Origin: Enterococcus florum
Lineage (GTDB): Bacteria; Bacillota; Bacilli; Lactobacillales; Enterococcaceae
NCBI RefSeq assembly: GCF_004309355.1
Contig: NZ_BJCC01000008.1
Span: forward strand, 102,877 to 166,876
Direction: 5' to 3'
Length of the DNA: 64,000 nucleotides
Part shown: in pieces, positions 43,760 through 52,700 of the stretch
Position numbering within the stretch: position 1 is the stretch's first letter
Layout of the letters: every line of letters starts with the position of its first letter
Made by a program: the position numbers and the translations under genes
Notes under the pieces: model-generated
What the model was told of the DNA's origin: nothing
Database searches by the model: none
Seen by the model: only the letters and a program-made list of their open reading frames with translations

Positions 43760-46285
43760 ATGGTAGAAAAAAGTACACGTATTGATAAATTAATTGATGA
43801 TTTATATTCGGTTGATCCACGGATTGAATCCGAACGCGCAATGCTGGTGACAGAATCTTACAAGGAAACAGAAAATCAGCCGATCATTATTCGCCGAGCG
43901 AAGGCCTTAGAAAAAATAGTCTGCAACATGAGCTTAGTAATTCGTCCAGATGAATTAATTGTCGGTAATTTAACTAAATCACCTCGTGGCACGCAGATTT
44001 TCCCAGAATTTTCGAATCAATGGCTGGCCGATGAGTTTGACCGTATCGAGCAACGAACCGGCGATCTGTTTAGAATTTCTGACCAGGTGAAGCAGGAGCT
44101 TTCTGGAGCTTTCCAATATTGGAAGGGGCGTACCACTAATGAATTGGCAACCGAATTAATGTTTGATGAAACCAAAGATGCTATGAATGCTGGCGTGTTT
44201 ACTGTTGGCAATTACTACTTCAATGGCGTTGGACATATTTCAGTTGATTATGGCAAAGTTTTACAAGTTGGCTTGAAAGGTATCCGTGAGGAAGCACAAG
44301 CTGAACTAGCTGCTTTAGATTTTGGTGACCCGGAAGCAGTAACCAAATCTCACTTTTTAGAAGCAGTGACTATTTCAGTTGATGCAGTCGTTCATTATGC
44401 CAATCGCTTGGCTAATTTAGCAGCTGATGAAGCCAATCGTACAAATGATATGCAGCGAAAAATCGAGTTGGAAAAAATTTCAGCCAATCTGCGTAAGGTA
44501 CCCGAATATCCAGCGACTAGTTTCTATGAAGCCTTACAGTCCTTCTGGATCATCCAAGCGGTTATTCAAATTGAGTCTAACGGACATTCGATTTCGCCGA
44601 TGCGTTTTGATCAGTATGTGTATCCCTTCTATCAAAAGGATGTGGAAGGTGGCGTGATCTCCGAAGAGTGTGCGCAGGAATTGCTGGATTGTTTATGGGT
44701 TAAATTCAATGATGTCAACAAAATCAGAGATGAAGCCTCAACTAAAGCTTTCGGCGGCTATCCAATGTTCCAAAATCTGATTGTTGGTGGTCAGAATGCA
44801 CGAGGAATCGATGCGACGAATCCATTATCGTTTGCCTGCTTAGAAGCAACGGCTCATACGAAATTACCTCAGCCGTCATTATCAATTCGTGTATGGAATA
44901 AGACACCTGAAACATTGCTGCAAAAGGCTGGCGCAGTTTCGCGCATGGGCTTAGGAATGCCGGCCTACTATAGCGATGAAGTAATCATTCCAGCTTTGGA
45001 AAATCGGGGAATCAATTTGCAAGATGCCCGCGACTACGGCATTATCGGTTGTGTAGAGCCGCAGGTTGGCGGAAAAACCGAAGGCTGGCACGATGCGGCA
45101 TTCTTCAATATTCCAAAGGTCTTGGAAATCACTTTAAACAATGGCTACAGCAACGGCAAAAAGGTTGGTTTGCAAACCGGCGATGCGGCCTCTTATCAAA
45201 GCTATGAACAATTAGAACATGCCTTCAGACAGCAAATGGAGTATTTCGTGAAATTGCTGATTAATGCGGATAACTCAGTTGATGTGGCTCATGGTCAACG
45301 AACTCCGTTGCCGTTCCTGTCTTCTATGGTTGATTGCTGTATTAAGAAAGGAAAATCGCTGCAAGAGGGCGGTGCGAAATACAACTTTACCGGACCTCAA
45401 GGAGTAGGAATTGCTAATGCTGGCGATTCATTGATGGCGATTAAGAAAGTCGTCTTTGAAGAAGGCAAGCTGACCTTGCCGGAGTTGAAAAAAGTATTAG
45501 ACAGCAACTTTGGTCAAGGTGCAGCAGTCAGTGCAGCAGCTCCAGCTGAAAGCCTGACAAATGTTGATTTGACTAACCTGACGAGCGAAAAACTGGTAGA
45601 CCTGTTAAAAGACTTATTAGCTGAGCAGCAAACCCAAACAACCGTAGCAGCACCTGAGGCTCCTAAAGCTGGGAACAAGGATGGTGAATACATTCGCCAG
45701 CTGTTGATTAACGGCGCGCCAAAATTCGGTAACGATAACGATGAAGTTGATGAAATCGTACGGGATGTCGCCCTAATCTACTGTGAAGAAGTTCAAAAGT
45801 ACACCAATCCACGGGGCGGTACTTTCCAACCAGGATTGTATCCAGTATCTGCTAACGTTTCTTGCGGTATGGAAACACAAGCCTCTGCCGATGGACGTTA
45901 CGCAGGTGAACCTTTAGCTGATGGCGTTTCACCTACTTCTGGCCGCGACCAAAATGGTCCAACGGCTGCATTGAACTCGGTGGCGAAGCTGGATCATCAT
46001 ATTGCCTCGAATGGCACGCTGCTGAATCAGAAATTCCATCCATCGGCGTTGCAGGGAGAAGAAGGCTTGCGTAACTTATCTGCTTTAGTTCGCGGCTACT
46101 TCGACCAAAAAGGGATGCATGTTCAGTTTAACGTAATTAGTCGTGAAAAATTAATTGATGCTCAAAAGAATCCAGATAAGTACAAAAATCTAGTGGTACG
46201 GGTGGCTGGCTACAGTGCGCATTTTGTTTCATTAGATAAATCCATTCAAGAGGATATTATTGCCCGAACAGAACAAGTATTCTAA
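43760..46285 (+). CDS. Glycyl radical diol dehydratase with internal encapsulation-peptide-like insert
   Basis: ATG 43760 (MVEKSTRIDKL) follows GAGAGGAG. The 841-residue enzyme has thiyl Cys431 and Glu433 in GCVEPQ, Asp445 in GWHDAAF, His159 in GVGHIS, His276-Ser277 in NGHSIS, and glycyl Gly817 in RVAGYSAHF. These match, in order and spacing, the residues recalled for Clostridium butyricum glycerol dehydratase (H164, H281, C433, E435, D447). Residues about 586-641 are an extra segment: Ala-rich linker, helix LTSEKLVDLLKDLLAEQQ, second Ala/Pro linker. Without it the length (about 785) equals glycerol dehydratase. It should dehydrate 1,2-propanediol to propanal or glycerol to 3-hydroxypropanal, without B12. 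Confidence 0.93.
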   Translation: MVEKSTRIDKLIDDLYSVDPRIESERAMLVTESYKETENQPIIIRRAKALEKIVCNMSLVIRPDELIVGNLTKSPRGTQIFPEFSNQWLADEFDRIEQRTGDLFRISDQVKQELSGAFQYWKGRTTNELATELMFDETKDAMNAGVFTVGNYYFNGVGHISVDYGKVLQVGLKGIREEAQAELAALDFGDPEAVTKSHFLEAVTISVDAVVHYANRLANLAADEANRTNDMQRKIELEKISANLRKVPEYPATSFYEALQSFWIIQAVIQIESNGHSISPMRFDQYVYPFYQKDVEGGVISEECAQELLDCLWVKFNDVNKIRDEASTKAFGGYPMFQNLIVGGQNARGIDATNPLSFACLEATAHTKLPQPSLSIRVWNKTPETLLQKAGAVSRMGLGMPAYYSDEVIIPALENRGINLQDARDYGIIGCVEPQVGGKTEGWHDAAFFNIPKVLEITLNNGYSNGKKVGLQTGDAASYQSYEQLEHAFRQQMEYFVKLLINADNSVDVAHGQRTPLPFLSSMVDCCIKKGKSLQEGGAKYNFTGPQGVGIANAGDSLMAIKKVVFEEGKLTLPELKKVLDSNFGQGAAVSAAAPAESLTNVDLTNLTSEKLVDLLKDLLAEQQTQTTVAAPEAPKAGNKDGEYIRQLLINGAPKFGNDNDEVDEIVRDVALIYCEEVQKYTNPRGGTFQPGLYPVSANVSCGMETQASADGRYAGEPLADGVSPTSGRDQNGPTAALNSVAKLDHHIASNGTLLNQKFHPSALQGEEGLRNLSALVRGYFDQKGMHVQFNVISREKLIDAQKNPDKYKNLVVRVAGYSAHFVSLDKSIQEDIIARTEQVF

Positions 46286-46304
46286 CAGGCATGAGGTGAA
46301 TGGT

Positions 46305-47222
46305 ATGAACGGGATCAAAGAAAAAACCGGGATGATTTTTGATATTCAGCGCTTCTCGGTCCATGATGGGCCTGGAATTCGCACAATTGTTTTTTTCAAA
46401 GGTTGCCCTTTGCGCTGCGATTGGTGCTGTAATCCGGAAAGCCAAGTTTTTACTAAGCAGCTGATGGTGATTCAAAAAAACTGTATCCACTGTGGTATGT
46501 GCGCACCGATCTGTCCTCATGGGGCAATCTCGTACACGCCAGAAGTAACGATTGATCGGGATAAATGTACCAATTGTGGCAAGTGTACCGATGTCTGCTT
46601 TAGCGAAGCCTTAACGATGACCGGACAGGAAATGACCGTAGGAGAGCTCATTACTGAATTAAAAAAGGACGAGGTTCATTACCGTAAATCCAACGGCGGC
46701 ATCACCTTATCAGGGGGTGAAGCCTTGTCTCAGCCGGAAATGGCAACGGCACTTTTAGCAGCCTGCAAGGAACAGGGCTGGCATACGGCGATTGAGACCA
46801 CAGGTTACGCTAAACGTGAAGTGCTGGAAAAGCTATTACCTTTTACCGATTTAGTTTTATTGGATATCAAGCATTTAAATAGTGTGAAGCATCAAAAATA
46901 TATTGGAAAACCCAATGAGCTGATCCTAAAGGCGGCTCAGGTGATTGCGGAATTTCCAGGAGTGGAGCTGGTGATTCGAATTCCGGTGATTCCAGAATTT
47001 AACGACAGTCCTGAGGAGATTGCTGCCATCGCTTTGATCGCGAAGCAGCTTCAAGCGACTAGAATCAATTTATTGCCGTATCATCCTTATGGTTCGAACA
47101 AATATGGTCATTTGGACATGACTTATTTAGCAGCAGATATTGATACACCCTCGACGAGCAAGATGACGATTTTGCAGGAGCTGGTGGAAGGTATCGGCGT
47201 ACCATGTAAGATTGGCGGATAA
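46305..47222 (+). CDS. Glycyl radical enzyme activase (radical SAM)
   Basis: I choose ATG 46305 (MNGIKEKTGMIFDIQRF) with GAGGTGA upstream. The 305-residue enzyme has the radical-SAM cluster motif GCPLRCDWCCNPES (CX3CX2C), then an inserted ferredoxin domain with two 4Fe-4S motifs (CIHCGMCAPICP and CTNCGKCTDVCF), and GGITLSGGE for SAM binding. It abstracts H from Gly817 of the dehydratase using SAM and one low-potential electron. It directly follows its target gene, as in all known pairs. Confidence 0.96.
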   Translation: MNGIKEKTGMIFDIQRFSVHDGPGIRTIVFFKGCPLRCDWCCNPESQVFTKQLMVIQKNCIHCGMCAPICPHGAISYTPEVTIDRDKCTNCGKCTDVCFSEALTMTGQEMTVGELITELKKDEVHYRKSNGGITLSGGEALSQPEMATALLAACKEQGWHTAIETTGYAKREVLEKLLPFTDLVLLDIKHLNSVKHQKYIGKPNELILKAAQVIAEFPGVELVIRIPVIPEFNDSPEEIAAIALIAKQLQATRINLLPYHPYGSNKYGHLDMTYLAADIDTPSTSKMTILQELVEGIGVPCKIGG

Positions 47223-47242
47223 ATGGAGGAGGGGAAAAGAGC

Positions 47243-50200
47243 ATGGAACAAGTTGTAGATGGCAATCAGGCCGCTGCCTATATTGCCTATGCTTTTTCTG
47301 AGGCAGTTAGCCTTTTTCCGATCACCCCTTCTTCTAAAATGAGTGAACTGATAGAGGTTTGGTCGAAGCAGGATAAGCAAAATATTTTTGGCAATCCAGT
47401 GGAACCGCTAGTGATGGATTCAGAAGCGAACGTAGCTGGTTCACTGCACGGTCTTTTGAAAGCGGGAGTTTTAAGCAGCACCTTTACTTCGTCGCAAGGT
47501 CTTTTATTGATGATTCCAGGATTGTACAAATTGACAGGCGAGCTGTTGCCAGGAGTCATTCACGTGGCGGCGCGCTCTGTTTCCACCGCGGCTTTGAATA
47601 TTCAGGGAGATCACAGTGATGTGATGGCGGTCAGACAAACTGGTGCCGCGATGCTTTCAGCCAGCAGTGTACAGGAAGCAGCGCTTTTTGCAGCGGTGGC
47701 TCACTTGGCTGCAATACGTGGGCGTTTACCCGTCATTCATTTCTTTGACGGTTTTGATACCAGCCATGAGCTGCGAAAAATACAATTACCTGATTACTCC
47801 GAATTAGCCGCCTGTATCGATCAGCAGGCAGTTCGTCTTTTTAAAAATCAGTCAGGCTCGAATTTTTCACCAAAGCTTAGTGGGACGGCTCAAGGTCCAG
47901 AGCTCCATTTTCAGCAGCAGGAGGCAGCTAATCTTTTCCAGCTTGCAATGAGTAAGGTGGTTGAAGACACGATCCAGCAGTTGAATCCGCTCTTTGGCAC
48001 AAACTGTTCTTCAGTGGATTATTATGGCAGTTCAGCAGCAACGTCGGTCATTGTGCTGATGGGTTCAGTGAGCGCCTTAGCGAAGGAAGCGGTGGAGGAA
48101 TGTTTAAACCATGATGAACAGGTGGGGTTACTGACTGTTCATTTGTATCGACCGTTTCCTAAACAACTTTTTTTAGAAAAACTACCGAAAAGTGTTCAGC
48201 AAATTGCAGTTTTGGATCGTACCAAAGAGCCTGGTTCTTCTGGGGAACCTTTACTGCTGGATGTTCAAAGAGTTATTTCAGAAGCAGACCGTTCCATCGA
48301 AGTAATCGGTGGAAGGTACGGCTTAGGCGGTAAGAAAACGACTGTGAATCAGCTGCTGGCGATTTTTTATGAGTTGAAAAAGGAGCACAAGAAATCAGAG
48401 TTTACGATTAGCATCAACGATGACGTGACGAAGCTTTCTTTAGCTCCTTGTGCGGTGGAGAGAAGCAAAAAAACTGATTTGACGAGTATTGAATTTTTAG
48501 GTGTCGGCTCAGATGGTACCTTATCTAGTGCAAAAGATTTCGTCCAGTTAATTGGGGCAGAAACTAGTTTGGACGTGAAGGCTGATTTTGTTTATCCAGC
48601 GACGAAGTCTCGCGGGTTCACCACTGCACGATTATTTTTCAGTCCACAGAAAATTGGCGGCATCGATGAAACCGAACCAGTCGATTATCTGGTTTGCCAT
48701 GAACTAAGCTATTTGAATGATTTTAATCCACTAGAGAAAATAAAAACGAAAGGAACTTTGCTGCTGAATACTAGCTATCGCCAAGAAAACCTTACGCAGC
48801 ATTTAAGCAACCAAGTAAAACGGACAGTCGCAAAAAAAGAATTGACGGTGTATTTGATTGATGCCAATCGGATTGCTCGTAGCTATCAGCTAGGGCCTAA
48901 AATTGCCCCATTAATGACAGCGAGCTTGCTGGAAAAGGGTGATTTTCAAGGAAAGTCAAGCTATCGAAAACGGATCGCTAAGCATTCTTTTATGCAGGAT
49001 GAAGACTATTGCCAAGCGGTTTTTCAGGCGATGGATGCCGTCCTGGAAACTATAGATACCTTACTGGTGAATCCAAGCTGGCGAACCTTATCTGACGACA
49101 CAATAAATTCAGTTAGCCCAAAGCGTTCCAAATTTCAACAGGAAATTATTGCTCCGATTCAAAGGCGTGGCGGGGATGAACTTTCCACCAGTGATTTACT
49201 GCTTAATGGAATGGCCGATGGCTCGATTCCGCTAGGCGGCAGCAGCTATTTGATAACGTCACCGGCGGAAGAAGTTCCTTGTTGGCAAGCAGAAACCTGT
49301 CGTCAGTGTAATATCTGTTCGACATTTTGTCCTCACGGTGCGATTCGCCCATTTGTAACTTGTTCAGAAAATCAAGGAACCTATAAGGGCAAACAGAATT
49401 TAGATTATCAAGTACTGATCAACCCTGAGAAATGTACCGGCTGCGGCTTATGTGTAGAGGCTTGCACGGCTAAAGCTTCTGGGACCTTAAAGATGAAGTC
49501 GTTGAGTCAGATAGAGTGGGATGCTGGAAAAAGGTTATGGGAAAAAAGTGAAACAGCTAACCAAAACAAGCAGCTTGTGACCGATAAACTAACCATTCGG
49601 GAAAGTCAATTTGTCGAGCCAGTACTTAAATATTCTGGGGCCTGTGCCGGCTGCGGAGAGACACCTTATGTAAAATTATTAACTCAATTGTTTGGAGAAC
49701 GATTGAATATCGCAAATGCTACCGGCTGTTCCTCTATTTGGTCAGCCAGTGCTCCGTTTTCGGCTTTTCATTTAACTGAACAGCAAACCGGTCCAATCTG
49801 GTCCAGTTCACTTTTTGAAAATAATAGCGCCTTTGGTCTAGGTATGGAGCAAGGCTTCAAGCTTCGACACAAGCAGGCTTATCGTTTGCTGCAGGAAGTA
49901 GCAACTGCTGAAAACTATTCGGTGACTATTCGCCGGATGGCAGAGGACTTGGTTGCCTTGGAGGGGAAGAATCTGGCAGCTGTTCAACAATTTGCAGAAT
50001 TAATTAAAAACGCCAAAGATGAGCGTTTGCAACGGCTTTATCAGCTGAAGGGTTCTCTAGTGAAGCAAACCCAGTGGCTGATTGGCGGTGATGGCTGGGC
50101 TTATGATATTGATTTTGGGGGACTAGATCATCTGATTTCCTGTGGTGCAGACTGCAACATTCTAATTTTAGATAATGAAGGCTATGCCAATACAGGTGGT

Positions 50201-50704
50201 CAACTGTCTAAAGGGACACCATTTGGGGCGAAGGTGAAATTTGCTTCTAAAGGAAACCGAAGACCGAAGAAAGACTTTGGCTTTTATGCGATGCAGTACG
50301 GTGAGGTTTTTGTTGCTCAAGTTTCTTTATTTTCACATCCTTCTCATACCCAAAAGGTTTTACAGGCAGCAGAGGCGTATCCTGGAACTTCAATTGTGAT
50401 TGCTTACAGTCCTTGCACGATGAACAACAGCAGTTTATCTGCTGTCCAAAGCAGCAAAGAAGCAGTAAAAAGCGGCTATTGGCCATTGTTCACCTATTGC
50501 GACGGCCAAATGAAGCTCTATAGTAAAGCACCTAAGGCTGATTTATTCGCAGACTTCTTACAAAAACAACCGCGTTTTCAGCATTCAGAATTTACGCAGG
50601 CGGAAGTTGATAAAGTCTTTGTAGTAGCAAAACAACGTTACTTCAATTATCAGCTGTTAAAAGAACTTGGCAACAGGGCGAGTGGAAAGGAGGAGATGAC
50701 TTGA
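47243..50704 (+). CDS. nifJ: Pyruvate:ferredoxin (flavodoxin) oxidoreductase
   Basis: A complete 1153-residue single-chain PFOR: domain I with VDGNQAAAYIAYAFSEAVSLFPITPSS, the 2x4Fe-4S ferredoxin domain with CRQCNICSTFCPHG and CTGCGLCVEACTAKAS (residues near 690-750), and the proximal cluster/TPP domain with CAGCGETPYVKLL and NATGCSSIWSASAPF. It oxidises pyruvate with CoA to acetyl-CoA and CO2, giving two electrons near -500 mV. In this operon it most likely feeds the activase through ferredoxin or flavodoxin. No encapsulation peptide is visible. Confidence 0.95.
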   Translation: MEQVVDGNQAAAYIAYAFSEAVSLFPITPSSKMSELIEVWSKQDKQNIFGNPVEPLVMDSEANVAGSLHGLLKAGVLSSTFTSSQGLLLMIPGLYKLTGELLPGVIHVAARSVSTAALNIQGDHSDVMAVRQTGAAMLSASSVQEAALFAAVAHLAAIRGRLPVIHFFDGFDTSHELRKIQLPDYSELAACIDQQAVRLFKNQSGSNFSPKLSGTAQGPELHFQQQEAANLFQLAMSKVVEDTIQQLNPLFGTNCSSVDYYGSSAATSVIVLMGSVSALAKEAVEECLNHDEQVGLLTVHLYRPFPKQLFLEKLPKSVQQIAVLDRTKEPGSSGEPLLLDVQRVISEADRSIEVIGGRYGLGGKKTTVNQLLAIFYELKKEHKKSEFTISINDDVTKLSLAPCAVERSKKTDLTSIEFLGVGSDGTLSSAKDFVQLIGAETSLDVKADFVYPATKSRGFTTARLFFSPQKIGGIDETEPVDYLVCHELSYLNDFNPLEKIKTKGTLLLNTSYRQENLTQHLSNQVKRTVAKKELTVYLIDANRIARSYQLGPKIAPLMTASLLEKGDFQGKSSYRKRIAKHSFMQDEDYCQAVFQAMDAVLETIDTLLVNPSWRTLSDDTINSVSPKRSKFQQEIIAPIQRRGGDELSTSDLLLNGMADGSIPLGGSSYLITSPAEEVPCWQAETCRQCNICSTFCPHGAIRPFVTCSENQGTYKGKQNLDYQVLINPEKCTGCGLCVEACTAKASGTLKMKSLSQIEWDAGKRLWEKSETANQNKQLVTDKLTIRESQFVEPVLKYSGACAGCGETPYVKLLTQLFGERLNIANATGCSSIWSASAPFSAFHLTEQQTGPIWSSSLFENNSAFGLGMEQGFKLRHKQAYRLLQEVATAENYSVTIRRMAEDLVALEGKNLAAVQQFAELIKNAKDERLQRLYQLKGSLVKQTQWLIGGDGWAYDIDFGGLDHLISCGADCNILILDNEGYANTGGQLSKGTPFGAKVKFASKGNRRPKKDFGFYAMQYGEVFVAQVSLFSHPSHTQKVLQAAEAYPGTSIVIAYSPCTMNNSSLSAVQSSKEAVKSGYWPLFTYCDGQMKLYSKAPKADLFADFLQKQPRFQHSEFTQAEVDKVFVVAKQRYFNYQLLKELGNRASGKEEMT

Positions 50705-51192
50705 ACAGAGAATCTTTAGGAATGGTTGAGGTTCGAGGCTTGGTAGCGGCAATCGAAATTGCGGATGCGATGGTTAAAGCGGCCAATGTTTGTTTAGGCG
50801 AGCTGATTAAGACTAAGGGGAATGGTTGGATGACAGTGACGGTCTTCGGGGACGTCGGTGCAGTCAACGCTGCAGTTGATTGCGGCAAGCATTTAGCCGC
50901 TCAAAAAAGCAGTTTAATTTCCAGCAAAGTCATTCCACGACCGATTGACAATATTTTTATGGATAAAGCAGAGCCGGAAGTCGAAGAATCAGTTGAGGAA
51001 CCAGCTAAAGAAGCGGTGATTGAAACCGCCGCAGAGCCAGCACAATCGGCTGAAACCGAGACGCCAGCAGAAAAAGCTGGGAACAGTAAAGAAACGGCCA
51101 CGACTGAAAAATCGAAAAAAACAGAAAACAAACTGAAATCTGAGGAATCTGCAAAGAAGAACGCAGGAAAAAAAGCGAAAAAGTCGAAGTAA
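50701..51192 (+). CDS. BMC-H shell protein with long charged C-terminal tail
   Basis: TTG start at 50701 after AAGGAGGAG, overlapping the PFOR stop. Residues 1-83 are a BMC domain (LGMVEVRGLVAAIEIADAMV; GDVGAVNAAVDCG; SKVIPRP). Residues about 84-163 are low-complexity: first Glu/Ala-rich (EPEVEESVEEPAKEAV), then Lys-rich (ending KKNAGKKAKKSK). The tail is disordered and splits into an acidic and a basic half. PduK/EutK-type shell proteins also have C-terminal extensions, but theirs are folded or Fe-S binding. Cys residues in the domain (near 30 and 59) are uncommon. Confidence 0.92.
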   Translation: MNRESLGMVEVRGLVAAIEIADAMVKAANVCLGELIKTKGNGWMTVTVFGDVGAVNAAVDCGKHLAAQKSSLISSKVIPRPIDNIFMDKAEPEVEESVEEPAKEAVIETAAEPAQSAETETPAEKAGNSKETATTEKSKKTENKLKSEESAKKNAGKKAKKSK

Positions 51193-51210
51193 TTTAGAGG
51201 AGGAAAAGCA

Positions 51211-51483
51211 ATGAATGATGCATTAGGAATGGTAGAAACAAGAGGATTTATCGGAGCAGTTGAAGCAGCGGATGCCATGGTGAAATCAGCCAACGTTCAA
51301 TTAGTCGGCTACCAACAAATTGGCTCCGGTTTAGTAACGGTATTAGTTAGAGGGGATGTTGGCGCTGTGAAATCAGCAACCGATGCTGGATCAGCAGCAG
51401 CATCCAATGTTGGTGAGGTAGTTTCAGTTCACGTCATTCCTAGACCCCACACTGATGTAGAAAGTATTTTACCTAAGCTGTAG
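51211..51483 (+). CDS. BMC-H shell hexamer (PduA/J-like)
   Basis: A 90-residue BMC domain ([54 protein letters not shown]) with AGAGGAGG before ATG 51211. It is the second standard hexamer of the operon and closely matches the product of 37844-38122, suggesting duplication. It forms facets together with the other BMC-H. Confidence 0.96.
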   Translation: MNDALGMVETRGFIGAVEAADAMVKSANVQLVGYQQIGSGLVTVLVRGDVGAVKSATDAGSAAASNVGEVVSVHVIPRPHTDVESILPKL

Positions 51484-51564
51484 CACAATTGAGGGCAGTT
51501 CTTGTCCTCAATAATGAATAGAAAGCTTCTATTTATTATTAAGGACAAGAAAGAAGGGATCTTT

Positions 51565-52404
51565 ATGAGCCAGAATTTATTGACAGCCAATCACTTATTA
51601 ACGGCTGTCAATCAAACCTTGAATCAACCTTGCAGCAAGCTGAGCGAAAATCAAAAGTTGAAGGCAGGTATTGACCTTGGAACCTCCTCGATTGTTTTAG
51701 TAGTTTTAGATGAAAGCAACGAGCCGATCGTCTGTTTATCGGAGGAAGCTGAAGTCATTAAGGACGGCCTGATCGTCAACTTTTCTGAAACAGTGCAGAT
51801 TGTCAGACGGTTAAAACAGCAGGCAGAAGCTTGGCTAGAACGACCTTTGCTGTCGGCTGCCGGGGCCATTCCACCCCAAACCTTTGGGAACAATAAAAAG
51901 GCAGTAGGGCATGTCATTGAAGCTGCTGAAATAGAGGCCACTCAGATTTTTGACGAGCCGGAAGCCGCCGCAGCTGTTCTAAGGGTAGCCAATGGAGCAG
52001 TGATTGATATCGGTGGTGGAACCACTGGCATCAGTATTTTTGAAAAAGGCCGACCGGTTTATTCCGCAGATGAACCGACAGGCGGCCATCACATGAGTCT
52101 GGTTTTAGCCGGCAGTTATCAAGTGGACTTAGCACAAAGCGAGACGATTAAGCGCGATCCTGCTGGGCAAGCGCAAAATTTTCAAATCTTGCGGCCAGTG
52201 GTGGAAAAAATGGCGACGATTACCCATCGTTTTCTCATGGAGTATGGCAAGCCGGTGGAAAGTCTTTACTTAGTGGGGGGCGCAACCATGTTCCCTCAGT
52301 TTGAGAAAGTATTCGAAACAATTACTGGTGTTGAGACCTTCAAGCCAGTGCATCCGCGCTATGTAACGCCCACCGGTATTGCAATGTTAAGTCAATTATT
52401 TTAG
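51565..52404 (+). CDS. eutJ: EutJ-like actin/Hsp70-fold chaperone
   Basis: I choose ATG 51565 (MSQNLLTANHLL) with AGAAGGG upstream; the longer frame has no such site. The 279-residue product has the Hsp70/FtsA-like ATPase motifs AGIDLGTSSIVLVVLD, FDEPEAAAAVL, VIDIGGGTTGISIF and YLVGGATMF. EutJ proteins are present in many BMC loci and are thought to help enzyme folding or reactivation, although their role is not proved. A glycyl radical enzyme has no B12 to exchange, so an assembly role is more likely. Confidence 0.93.
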   Translation: MSQNLLTANHLLTAVNQTLNQPCSKLSENQKLKAGIDLGTSSIVLVVLDESNEPIVCLSEEAEVIKDGLIVNFSETVQIVRRLKQQAEAWLERPLLSAAGAIPPQTFGNNKKAVGHVIEAAEIEATQIFDEPEAAAAVLRVANGAVIDIGGGTTGISIFEKGRPVYSADEPTGGHHMSLVLAGSYQVDLAQSETIKRDPAGQAQNFQILRPVVEKMATITHRFLMEYGKPVESLYLVGGATMFPQFEKVFETITGVETFKPVHPRYVTPTGIAMLSQLF

Positions 52405-52419
52405 AAAGAAGATGAGCCC

Positions 52420-52683
52420 ATGTATATAGGAAAAGTAGTCGGAAATGTAGTATCTACCAAAAAGGAAGAGTCCTTAACAGGCTATAAACTAATGATTGTT
52501 GAGCGGATTCAGCGAAGCAATCAAGAAAAGCTGGAAGAGATTGTTGCCGTCGATCTTGTAGGAGCCGGTCGGGGAGAATTTGTGCTGATCGTCAAAGGCA
52601 GCTCAGCTCGTATGGCTGCAAAAAATCAGGAAGCGCCAATTGATGCTACTATTGTGGGTATTATTGACACTTTTGACGACTAA
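52420..52683 (+). CDS. eutN: BMC-P pentameric vertex protein (EutN/CcmL type)
   Basis: An 87-residue EutN/CcmL-fold protein: MYIGKVVGNVVSTKKEESLT, YKLMIVERI, VAVDLVGAGRGEFVLIVKGS and the closing DATIVGIIDTFD. It caps the vertices of the compartment. It is the only BMC-P gene in the locus. Confidence 0.95.
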   Translation: MYIGKVVGNVVSTKKEESLTGYKLMIVERIQRSNQEKLEEIVAVDLVGAGRGEFVLIVKGSSARMAAKNQEAPIDATIVGIIDTFDD

Positions 52684-52700
52684 AAGGGAGCGAAACATAT

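Noticed and set aside
43760..46285. Choline trimethylamine-lyase (CutC) as the identity of the glycyl radical enzyme
   Set aside because: Overall sequence style is similar, but the size without the insert, the His159/His276-Ser277/Asp445 set, the PduB-type shell, PocR sensor and aquaglyceroporin all fit a diol dehydratase, and no choline transporter is present.
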